Source of the DNA: JAFHCF01 sp048497495
GTDB lineage: Bacteria > Pseudomonadota > Alphaproteobacteria > Rhizobiales > Ancalomicrobiaceae
Assembly (NCBI GenBank): GCA_048497495.1
Contig: JAFHCF010000234.1
Coordinates: 1 to 7,668 of the forward strand
Reading direction: 5' to 3'
Length of the DNA: 7,668 bases
A program made the translations under genes and the position numbers. The notes below the pieces were generated by a model, which was not told the DNA's origin, searched no databases, and worked only from the letters and a program-made list of their open reading frames with translations. Below are positions 1 through 6,313 of the stretch, piece by piece. Position 1 is the stretch's first letter. Each line of letters opens with the position of its first letter.

Positions 1-38
1 GAACGCCCCCCGTTCGAGCGGAGGGCCCGGCGGCGACC

Positions 39-76
39 CGATCGGCGGTGGACGCGACAGCGCCTGCCGCCGATCG
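39..76. repeat. 10-bp inverted repeat upstream of the response regulator
   Basis: The arms CGATCGGCGG (39-48) and CCGCCGATCG (67-76) are perfect complements separated by 18 bases. The repeat ends 25 bases before the response regulator start. No T-run follows it, so a classic intrinsic terminator for an upstream gene is unlikely. It could be an operator, perhaps for autoregulation, or an RNA hairpin. No convincing -35/-10 pair or strong Shine-Dalgarno sequence is visible in bases 1-100; only a weak GGGA at 85-88 precedes the start. Two frames are open from base 1 to TAG stops at 89-91 and 96-98, so the tail of an upstream gene cannot be excluded. Confidence 0.45.
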
Positions 77-100
77 CACAAATCGGGATAGACTGTAGTC

Positions 101-781
101 ATGCGAATCCTCATCGTCGAAGACGACCGCGAAGCGGCGAACTATCTGGTCAAGGCCCTGAAGGAGGCCGGTCACGCCGTCGAACAGGCGAACGACGGCG
201 AGAGCGGCGCCCATGCCACCTCGACCGGCGACTACGACGTCGTCGTCATGGACCGCATGCTGCCCAAGCGCGACGGCCTGTCGATCGTCCAGGACATGCG
301 CGGGCGCGGCGACACCACGCCGGTGCTGGTGCTCTCGGCGCTGGGTCAGGTCGACGACCGGGTCGCCGGCCTGCGCGCCGGCGGCGACGACTATCTCGCC
401 AAGCCCTATGCCTTCACCGAGCTTCTCGCCCGCGTCGAGGCGCTCGCCCGCCGTACCCGGCCGGGCGAGGTCGAGACCTCCTACCGGGTCGGCGATCTGG
501 TGCTCGATCGCCTCTCCCACACCGTGGCGCGCGGCGGCGAGGACATTCCGGTACAGCCGCGCGAGTTCCGCCTACTCGAATATCTGATGAAGAACGCCGG
601 CCAGGTGGTGACCCGCACCATGCTGCTCGAGAACGTCTGGGACTATCACTTCGATCCCCAGACCAACGTCATCGACGTCCACATGTCGCGGCTGCGCTCC
701 AAGATCGACAAGGGCCAGGACCGGCCGCTGCTGCACACCGTGCGCGGCGCCGGCTACATGGTGCGCGAGATGCCGAAATGA
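101..781 (+). CDS. OmpR/PhoB-family DNA-binding response regulator
   Basis: This 226-residue protein is the output half of a two-component system: phosphorylated by its partner kinase, it binds promoter DNA in the cytoplasm. Residues 1-118 form the receiver domain, with the acidic pair D8/D9, phospho-acceptor D51 in VVVMDRMLP, switch residue S79 in LVLSALG, and the conserved K101-P102. Residues about 128-224 form the winged-helix effector domain, with REFRLLEYLM, the NVIDVHMSRLRSKID recognition-helix region and the closing TVRGAGYMVRE. Length and domain order are normal for the family. The stop codon overlaps the start of the kinase gene (ATGA, 778-781), implying translational coupling. The sequence resembles rhizobial regulators encoded near glnE, but the target genes cannot be inferred. 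The Shine-Dalgarno sequence is weak; ATG at 101 gives exactly the standard beta-strand start MRILIVEDD. Confidence 0.96.
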   Translation: MRILIVEDDREAANYLVKALKEAGHAVEQANDGESGAHATSTGDYDVVVMDRMLPKRDGLSIVQDMRGRGDTTPVLVLSALGQVDDRVAGLRAGGDDYLAKPYAFTELLARVEALARRTRPGEVETSYRVGDLVLDRLSHTVARGGEDIPVQPREFRLLEYLMKNAGQVVTRTMLLENVWDYHFDPQTNVIDVHMSRLRSKIDKGQDRPLLHTVRGAGYMVREMPK

Positions 782-2193
782 CCGCGTCCGCGAGCGGTGG
801 CGAGCGTTTCGGCGGGCTCCGGCGGTTCCTCCGCACCACCTCGGTCCGTCTGTCGCTGATCTACCTCGTCGTCTTCACCGTCTTCTCGCTGTTCCTGGTG
901 GTCGCGGTCACCCATGAGGCGGCGCGCATCATCGATCGCCAACTGCAGGAGGCGATCGACACGGACGTTCAGGTGCTTCGGCAGCAGTATCGCGACGGCG
1001 GCATCGTCCGGCTGATCTTCACCCTCGACGATCGCTCGCGCCGTCCCGACGGCGGCCTCTATTACGTCGTCGACCCCTCGGGCAATCCGATCGCCGGCAA
1101 CGTCGCCGAACTGCCGATCGCCGCCGTCACCGAGGACGACGACAGTCCCCATCCCTTGCCCTATTCGCGCTTCGAGGACGAGCGCGAGGTTCAGCACGTC
1201 GCCCTGGTGCGCGCCTTCACCCTCGACAACGGTTTCCACGTCCTCGTCGGCCGCGACATCGGCGAGCGCGAGCGCTTCCGGACGGTGTTCCGTTCGGCTT
1301 TCCGCTGGATCATCGTCGCCATGGTGCTGCTCGCCGGTCTGACGTGGTGGTTCCTGTCGCGCCGGGTCCTGAAGCGCATCGATCAGGTCTCCGCCGCCTC
1401 GCGCGGCATCGTCGGCGGCGACCTCTCCGGGCGACTGCTGGTCACCGGTTCCGGCGACGAATTCGATCGCCTCGCCGTCGGCCTCAACGACATGTTGGCC
1501 AAGATCTCGGAGCTGATGAAGGGCCTGAAGGAGGTCTCCGACAACATCGCCCACGATCTGAAGACGCCGCTCACCCGCCTGCGCAATCGGCTCGACGCGG
1601 CGCTCGCCGGTCCGGACGATCCGGCGCGCTACCGCGAGGCGCTGGAGGCGACGATCGAGGATTCCGACAACCTGATCCGCACCTTCGACGCGCTTCTGAT
1701 GATCGCCCGGGTCGAGGCCGGCTCCTCGCTCGCCGCCGTCGGCGAGGTCGATCTCGCCGAGATCGCCCGCGAGGTCGGCGAACTCTACGAGCCGGTCGTC
1801 GAGGATGCCGGCGCGACGCTGCGCGTCGACGCGCCGATGCCGGTGATGGTCTCCGGCGTCCGCGAACTCCTCGCCCAGGCCCTGGTCAATCTCCTCGACA
1901 ACGCCCTGAAATACGGCCGGGCCGAAGGCCGGGCGCTCGAGGTGACGATCGCCGCGACGACGGTCGGAGGTCGCGCCCGCCTCTCGGTCCGCGACAACGG
2001 CGAGGGCGTGGCCGAGGCCGATCGCGCCCGCGTGGTGGAGCGCTTCACGCGGCTCGAGGCCTCACGCTCCGCCCCCGGGTCCGGCCTCGGCCTGGCGCTC
2101 GTCTCGGCGGTCGCCCGGCACCACAAGGGCGAAGTCGAACTCGGCGACGCCGCCCCCGGTCTCGTGGTGACGATCGATCTGCCGATCGGCTGA
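778..2193 (+). CDS. Membrane-bound HAMP-domain sensor histidine kinase
   Basis: This 471-residue inner-membrane kinase is the probable partner of the preceding response regulator. Two hydrophobic segments, about residues 24-45 and 176-194, bracket a roughly 130-residue periplasmic sensor region with no motif I recognise. A HAMP linker follows (about 192-245). The dimerisation/phosphotransfer helix carries H259 in NIAHDLKTPLTRLRNRL. The ATPase domain has the N-box N371-LLDN375-ALKYG, the G1 box DNGEG (406-410) and the G2 box GSGLGLAL (434-441), so both autophosphorylation and phosphatase functions look intact. The ATGA overlap with the upstream gene supports one operon and the chosen start. 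The stimulus is unknown. A periplasmic envelope-stress role would fit if a DegP-type protease gene lies just upstream, as I recall for related rhizobia, but that is outside the window. Confidence 0.95.
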   Translation: MTASASGGERFGGLRRFLRTTSVRLSLIYLVVFTVFSLFLVVAVTHEAARIIDRQLQEAIDTDVQVLRQQYRDGGIVRLIFTLDDRSRRPDGGLYYVVDPSGNPIAGNVAELPIAAVTEDDDSPHPLPYSRFEDEREVQHVALVRAFTLDNGFHVLVGRDIGERERFRTVFRSAFRWIIVAMVLLAGLTWWFLSRRVLKRIDQVSAASRGIVGGDLSGRLLVTGSGDEFDRLAVGLNDMLAKISELMKGLKEVSDNIAHDLKTPLTRLRNRLDAALAGPDDPARYREALEATIEDSDNLIRTFDALLMIARVEAGSSLAAVGEVDLAEIAREVGELYEPVVEDAGATLRVDAPMPVMVSGVRELLAQALVNLLDNALKYGRAEGRALEVTIAATTVGGRARLSVRDNGEGVAEADRARVVERFTRLEASRSAPGSGLGLALVSAVARHHKGEVELGDAAPGLVVTIDLPIG

Positions 2194-2207
2194 GGCCATC
2201 GGGTCCC

Positions 2208-2237
2208 TTGCCGAAACCGTCGCCGAATCGGTTTATT
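2208..2237 (+). promoter_or_regulatory. Weak candidate promoter for the carbonic anhydrase gene
   Basis: TTGCCG (2208-2213) is followed after 18 bases by TTTATT (2232-2237), the only AT-rich patch in the 82-106 bp gap between the kinase gene and the carbonic anhydrase gene. The match to the consensus is poor. The same stretch contains a 6-bp inverted repeat AAACCG/CGGTTT (2214-2219 and 2229-2234), which could instead be a weak terminator for the two-component operon. The two readings cannot be separated from sequence. Confidence 0.22.
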
Positions 2238-2239
2238 CT

Positions 2240-2272
2240 CCGGGCGCGGATCGCTAGGGCTCGGACGCCCGG
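2240..2272. repeat. 7-bp inverted repeat in the carbonic anhydrase leader
   Basis: CCGGGCG (2240-2246) and CGCCCGG (2266-2272) are complementary, with a 19-base loop. The repeat lies 27 bases before the preferred start at 2300 and overlaps nothing coding. In DNA this rich in G+C, a 7-bp match with a long loop can arise by chance, so any function as operator or hairpin is only possible. Confidence 0.22.
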
Positions 2273-2283
2273 TCCATGGCTTC

Positions 2284-2299
2284 GGGGAGGACGATCGTC
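2284..2299 (+). promoter_or_regulatory. Shine-Dalgarno sequence that decides the carbonic anhydrase start
   Basis: GGGGAGG (2284-2290) lies nine bases before ATG at 2300, good spacing for ribosome binding. An earlier in-frame ATG at 2276 has no comparable signal and would place this site inside the coding region. The bases between the site and the start form the palindrome GACGATCGTC (2290-2299). Confidence 0.65.
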
Positions 2300-3022
2300 A
2301 TGTGCATCGAATGTCGCAGGCAAGGTCTCGAACGGCGGGCCTTCCTCGGGCTCGCCGGAGCGGCTGCCGCGGTCGCGACACTCGGCTTCGCGGCGACGCC
2401 GGCGGACGCGGCCGGCGGGCCGACGACCGACCTCACCGCCGATCAGGCGCTCGACAAGCTGAAGCAGGGCAACGCCCGCTACGTCTCCGACGCCCAGGTC
2501 TGCGCCGCCGACCTCGGCGGCCAGCGCGCCCACCTCACCGGCGGCCAGGCGCCCTGGGCGACGATCCTCGCCTGCGCCGACAGCCGCGTGCCGCCCGAAC
2601 TGCTGTTCGGCGGCCTCGGGCTCGGCGAGCTCTTCGTCGCCCGCAACGCCGGCAATCTCGCCGACACCGGGGTTCTCGGCACGATCGAATACGGCGCCGC
2701 TGTCCTCGGCGTGCCGTTGATCGTCGTCCTCGGCCACCAGAGCTGCGGCGCCGTCTCCGCCGCCTGCGACGTCGCCACCAGGAACGCCACCTTCCCCGGA
2801 TCGATCGGACCGATGATCGAGCCGATCGTCCCCGCCGCGCTTGCCGCGAAATCCGCCGGCGGCGACCTGGTCACCGCCACGGTGAAGGAGAATGCCCGAC
2901 GCGTCGTCGATCGCATCCTCGCCCATTCGTCGATCGTCGCCGACCTGGTCGAGGCGGGAAAGGTGAAGATCGTCCCGGCCTACTACGCGCTCGACACCGG
3001 CAAGGTCGATTATTTCGCCTGA
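2300..3022 (+). CDS. Beta-class carbonic anhydrase with a Tat signal peptide
   Basis: This enzyme interconverts CO2 and bicarbonate with a zinc ion. From ATG 2300 it has 240 residues. The zinc ligands and catalytic dyad of the beta class are present: C92-A-D94-S-R96 and H146-Q-S-C149, together with the conserved RNAGN (115-119). The N-terminus carries a twin-arginine signal, ERRAFLG (11-17), an alanine-rich hydrophobic stretch (18-32) and an AxA-type cleavage site, ADA (35-37), so the mature enzyme should be exported already folded to the periplasm. The n-region is unusual in having two cysteines (M-C-I-E-C). Start 2300 is preferred because a strong Shine-Dalgarno site precedes it; ATG 2276 would add eight residues. 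It lies 106 bp after the kinase gene in the same direction. Periplasmic beta enzymes are usually linked to CO2/bicarbonate supply or pH balance; the specific role here is inference. Confidence 0.94.
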   Translation: MCIECRRQGLERRAFLGLAGAAAAVATLGFAATPADAAGGPTTDLTADQALDKLKQGNARYVSDAQVCAADLGGQRAHLTGGQAPWATILACADSRVPPELLFGGLGLGELFVARNAGNLADTGVLGTIEYGAAVLGVPLIVVLGHQSCGAVSAACDVATRNATFPGSIGPMIEPIVPAALAAKSAGGDLVTATVKENARRVVDRILAHSSIVADLVEAGKVKIVPAYYALDTGKVDYFA

Positions 3023-3089
3023 TCGCGTCCCATGTCCGGCGCTGCCGCGTCCTTCGGGGCGGCGGACGGCGTCCCGAAACACCCGACCC

Positions 3090-3116
3090 TTGACCGCGCC
3101 GCCGGCTGCCTATCCA
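3090..3116 (+). promoter_or_regulatory. Candidate sigma-70-type promoter for glnE
   Basis: TTGACC (3090-3095; CTTGAC counting from 3089) is followed by a 15-base spacer and TATCCA (3111-3116). The -35 element is close to the alphaproteobacterial CTTGAC consensus; the -10 is partial and the spacer is one or two bases short. Transcription would begin around 3123, which suits a translation start at 3142, 3151 or 3181. The -10 lies in the loop of a large inverted repeat (3098-3136). Confidence 0.4.
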
Positions 3117-3136
3117 TTGGGCAGCCCGTCGGCGGC
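3098..3136. repeat. 13-bp bulged inverted repeat overlapping the glnE promoter region
   Basis: GCCGCCGGCTGCC (3098-3110) pairs with GGCAGCC (3120-3126) and GGCGGC (3131-3136). The loop is TATCCATTG (3111-3119) and CGTC (3127-3130) is a bulge on the right arm. No T-run follows, so it does not look like a terminator for the carbonic anhydrase gene. Its overlap with the presumed -10 suggests an operator; if transcription starts further upstream it would be a leader hairpin. Confidence 0.5.
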
Positions 3137-3180
3137 AGTCGGTGGGCGTCATGGGAATCGGCGCGAAGGCCACGTCTGAC

Positions 3181-6162
3181 ATGTCCGACACGAACCAGTC
3201 GTCACCGGCGCCCGGCGCGCTTCTCACCCGCATCGCCGTCGACATCCGTCCGCCTGACAAGAAGACCGCCGCCACCGCCTTCTCCCGCATCGGCGAGCGC
3301 GCCCGCGTCCAGAGCGGCGGCGAGGCGCTGATGCCGCTCCTGGAGAAGCACCCGGAGACCCGGCGCTTCCTCGACGGCGTCTTCGCCAATTCGCCCTATC
3401 TGACCGAACTCGCCGCCCGCGACACCGGCCGTCTGGCGCGCATCCTGGAGAGCGATCCGGCGGCGGTGGTCGACGCGGTAGTGGCCGAGGTCGAGGCCTC
3501 GCGTCTCGACGACGAGGCGGCCCTGATGCGGATGCTGCGCCTCGCCAAGCAGGAAGTGGCGCTCGCCGCCGCCCTCGCCGATCTCTCCGGCGCCTGGGGC
3601 ACCCTGCAGGTGACCGGGGCGCTCACCCGCATCGGCGACGCCACGTTGCAGGCGGCCGTGCGCTTCTGCCTCACCGAGGCGCAGGCGCGGGGCAAGATCG
3701 AGCTGCCCAACCACGCCGATCCGGCGGAAGGCTCCGGCTGGATCCTGCTCGCCATGGGCAAGTTCGGCGCCTTCGAGCTCAACTACTCCTCCGACATCGA
3801 CCTCATCGTCTTCTTCGATCGCGCCGTCGCCCGGCTCGCCGACCCCGACGAGGCGGTCGATCTCTTCGTCAAGCTGACGAAGCGGATGGTGCGGATCATG
3901 CAGGAGCGCACCGCCGACGGTTACGTCTTCCGCACCGACCTGCGCCTGCGCCCCGATCCCGGCGCCACCCCCATCGCCATGAACCTCGACGCGGCCTTCC
4001 AGTACTACGAGTCCATGGGCCAGAACTGGGAGCGCGCCGCCCTGATCAAGGCGCGGCCGGCGGCCGGCGATCTCGCCGCCGGGTGGGGCTTCGTCGCCGA
4101 GATCCGCCCCTTCATCTGGCGCAAGTATTTCGATTACGCGGCGATCGCCGACGTCCACTCGATCAAGCGCCAGATCCATGCCCACAAGGGCCACGGCGAG
4201 ATCGCCGTCGCCGGTCACAACGTCAAGCTCGGTCGCGGCGGCATCCGCGAGATCGAGTTCTTCGTCCAGACCCAGCAGTTGATCGCCGGCGGCCGCAACC
4301 CCGCCCTGCGTGGTCGCGCCACGCTCGAGATGCTCGACCGTCTCGTCGAACACCGCTGGATCGAGCCCATCGTCCGCGACGAACTGACCGAGGCCTATCT
4401 CTTCCTGCGCAACGTCGAGCATCGCATCCAGATGGTCGCCGACGAACAGACCCACACGCTCCCCGAGGACGACGCCGGCGTCGCCCGCATCGGCCGGATG
4501 ATGGGCTTCAAGGGGGCGAAGGACTTCGCGGTGGCGCTGCGGGCGCGGCTCGTCACCGTCCAGGGCCACTACGCCCGCCTGTTCGAGCACGCCCCGGAAC
4601 TCTCCTCGACCCTGGGCAATCTCGTCTTCACCGGCGACGAGGACGATCCCGGCACGCTCGAGACGCTCTCCGGCCTCGGCTTCCGCAGCCCGCGCGAGGT
4701 CACCGCCGCGATCCGCGCCTGGCACTTCGGGCGCTACGCCGCCACCCGCTCGACGGTGGCGCGCGAGCGGCTGACCGAACTCACCCCGGCGCTGCTCACC
4801 GCCATCGCCGAGACCGCCAACGCCGACGCCGCCTTCCTCGCCTTCGACCGACTGGTGGCGCGGCTGCCGGCCGGCGTCCAACTGTTCTCGCTGCTGGTCT
4901 CCAACCCGCAGCTCCTGTCGCTCCTCACCCAGATCATGGGGGCGGCGCCCAAACTCGCCGAGACCATCGGCCGGCGGCCGCGCGTCCTCGACGCCCTGAT
5001 GGAGCCGGCCTTCTTCGACGCCGTCCCCGACGAGGCCGATCTCGACCGCCGGCTCGCCGAGAGCTTCGGTGAGGCCCGCGACTACGAGGACCTGCTCGAT
5101 CGCGCCCGCATCTTCGGCCAGGAGCAGATCTTCCTGGTCGGCGTGCGCGTCTTGACCGGCACCCTGTCGGCGGCGCAGGCCGGCACGGCCTTCGCGACGG
5201 TGGCGGGCGTACTGGTGCGCCGCCTGCTCGCGGCGGTGGAGGCCGAGCTGGTCAAGGCGCACGGTCGGGTGAAGGGCGGCGTCGCGACCGTGGTGGCGCT
5301 GGGCAAGCTCGGCGGGCGCGAGATGACGGCGGCCTCCGACCTCGACCTGATGCTGCTCTACGACTTCGATCCCGACTGCGACATGTCGGACGGCGCCAAG
5401 CCGCTGGCGCCGAGCCAATTCTACATCCGCCTGACCCAGCGCCTGGTCGCCGCCCTCTCGGCGCCGACGGCGCAGGGGCTGCTCTACGAGGTCGACTTCC
5501 GCCTGCGCCCCTCCGGCAACAAGGGTCCGATGGCGACCCGTCTGGCGGCGTTCCGCGCCTATCACGCCGAGGAGGCCTGGACCTGGGAGCACATGGCGCT
5601 GACCCGCGCCCGGGTGATCGCCGGCGATCCGGACTTCGCCGCCACCGTCGCCGCGGCGATCCGCGAGGTTCTCGTCGTCCCTCGTGATCCGGCGAAGCTG
5701 CGCGCCGACGTCGTCGAGATGCGCGCCCTGATCCGCGAGGAGAAGGGCACCGACGACCCCTGGGACATCAAGCAGGTCGACGGCGGCCTCGTCGACGTCG
5801 AATTCGTCGCCCAGTATCTGATGCTCGCCCACGCCTCCGAGGACGGCGGCGTGCTGGCGACCGGCACCATCGCCGCGCTCGACCGCCTCGCCGCCGCCGG
5901 CCATCTCGCCGCCGATACCGCCGACGTGCTGATCCCGGCGATGCGCCTATATCAGGGGCTCACCCAGGCGCTGCGCATGGCCTCCGACGGCGCCTTCGTG
6001 CCCGCGAACGCGCCGCGCGGCCTGATCGACCTTCTCACCCGCATTGGCGAACTGCCCGACTTCGCCCATCTCGAGGCGCATCTGGTGGAGACCGAAGCCG
6101 CCGCCCGCCTCGCCTATCAGGGTATCCTCGGCAAGGTGAAGGCGCGCAAGTCCGACCGCTGA
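3181..6162 (+). CDS. glnE: Bifunctional glutamine synthetase adenylyltransferase/adenylyl-removing enzyme
   Basis: GlnE attaches AMP to a tyrosine of glutamine synthetase to lower its activity when nitrogen is plentiful, and removes it by phosphorolysis when nitrogen is scarce, under control of PII proteins and glutamine. From ATG 3181 it has 993 residues, close to the usual 950-1000. Both nucleotidyltransferase heads are intact. The N-terminal removal domain has GKFGAFELNYSSDIDLIVF with metal-binding D205 and D207. The C-terminal adenylylation domain has GKLGGREMTAASDLDLMLL with D720 and D722. Each head is followed by the paired helical motif, LGRGGIREIEFF near 350-363 and VDGGLVDVEFVAQYL near 863-877, showing the internal duplication. 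The start is uncertain: GTG 3142 and ATG 3151 are in frame, but their extra residues look non-conserved, and only a weak GAAGG (3165-3169) precedes ATG 3181. No frameshift or missing catalytic residue is seen. Confidence 0.96.
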   Translation: MSDTNQSSPAPGALLTRIAVDIRPPDKKTAATAFSRIGERARVQSGGEALMPLLEKHPETRRFLDGVFANSPYLTELAARDTGRLARILESDPAAVVDAVVAEVEASRLDDEAALMRMLRLAKQEVALAAALADLSGAWGTLQVTGALTRIGDATLQAAVRFCLTEAQARGKIELPNHADPAEGSGWILLAMGKFGAFELNYSSDIDLIVFFDRAVARLADPDEAVDLFVKLTKRMVRIMQERTADGYVFRTDLRLRPDPGATPIAMNLDAAFQYYESMGQNWERAALIKARPAAGDLAAGWGFVAEIRPFIWRKYFDYAAIADVHSIKRQIHAHKGHGEIAVAGHNVKLGRGGIREIEFFVQTQQLIAGGRNPALRGRATLEMLDRLVEHRWIEPIVRDELTEAYLFLRNVEHRIQMVADEQTHTLPEDDAGVARIGRMMGFKGAKDFAVALRARLVTVQGHYARLFEHAPELSSTLGNLVFTGDEDDPGTLETLSGLGFRSPREVTAAIRAWHFGRYAATRSTVARERLTELTPALLTAIAETANADAAFLAFDRLVARLPAGVQLFSLLVSNPQLLSLLTQIMGAAPKLAETIGRRPRVLDALMEPAFFDAVPDEADLDRRLAESFGEARDYEDLLDRARIFGQEQIFLVGVRVLTGTLSAAQAGTAFATVAGVLVRRLLAAVEAELVKAHGRVKGGVATVVALGKLGGREMTAASDLDLMLLYDFDPDCDMSDGAKPLAPSQFYIRLTQRLVAALSAPTAQGLLYEVDFRLRPSGNKGPMATRLAAFRAYHAEEAWTWEHMALTRARVIAGDPDFAATVAAAIREVLVVPRDPAKLRADVVEMRALIREEKGTDDPWDIKQVDGGLVDVEFVAQYLMLAHASEDGGVLATGTIAALDRLAAAGHLAADTADVLIPAMRLYQGLTQALRMASDGAFVPANAPRGLIDLLTRIGELPDFAHLEAHLVETEAAARLAYQGILGKVKARKSDR

Positions 6163-6224
6163 GGCGCGCGGGGTCGGCCGGATTTCGCCCGGGAGATGAA
6201 CGATCGTTAATGCAGCGACAAAGT

Positions 6225-6248
6225 CCCGGCAATGTCGGGGCGCATAAT
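6225..6248 (+). promoter_or_regulatory. Candidate -10 element with dyad for the EF-hand gene
   Basis: CATAAT (6243-6248) resembles a -10 element in an otherwise G+C-rich gap, and would start transcription around 6255, just before the leader hairpin. No good -35 sequence lies 16-18 bases upstream. Instead that position carries a small dyad, CCCGGC AAT GTCGGG (6225-6239, one G-T pair). A promoter lacking a -35 may depend on an activator, but this is weak evidence. Confidence 0.25.
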
Positions 6249-6261
6249 CTCCGCTTCGAAA

Positions 6262-6301
6262 TTCGGAAGTCCCCCACGGTTCGGGGGACGGACCATCCGA
6301 A
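6262..6301 (+). promoter_or_regulatory. Two-part leader hairpin upstream of the EF-hand gene
   Basis: An inner stem GTCCCCC (6269-6275) / GGGGGAC (6283-6289) with a 7-base loop sits inside an outer stem TTCGGA (6262-6267) / TCCGAA (6296-6301). The two are joined by a single A on the left and six bases on the right. The outer stem ends immediately before the Shine-Dalgarno sequence AGGAG (6303-6307), which is six bases from the ATG. No T-run follows the inner stem, so termination is unlikely. It may stabilise the mRNA or tune translation; it matches no riboswitch class I recognise. Confidence 0.5.
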
Positions 6302-6313
6302 GAGGAGATCGAG

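Noticed and set aside
2214..2238. AAACCG/CGGTTT hairpin as a terminator of the two-component operon.
   Set aside because: Only six pairs with a 9-base loop and a mixed ATTCTC tail. It is too weak to call as a terminator and overlaps a possible promoter.
1344..2462. A 372-codon + strand frame within the kinase gene and into the carbonic anhydrase gene.
   Set aside because: It is arginine/proline-rich, crosses two real genes out of frame, and lacks any motif; the kinase frame has H, N, G1 and G2 boxes.
2045..3082. A 345-codon - strand frame opposite the carbonic anhydrase gene.
   Set aside because: It has no recognisable domain and overlaps a gene whose zinc ligands are all present on the + strand.
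3202..5904. A 900-codon open frame on the - strand opposite glnE.
   Set aside because: High G+C codon bias in glnE removes stop codons from this antisense frame. The translation is rich in Gly, Asp, Glu, Arg and His with no domain, while the + strand has all GlnE motifs.
6225..6239. CCCGGC AAT GTCGGG dyad as the glnE terminator.
   Set aside because: Six pairs including one G-T pair and no T-run, so no supported terminator follows glnE here.
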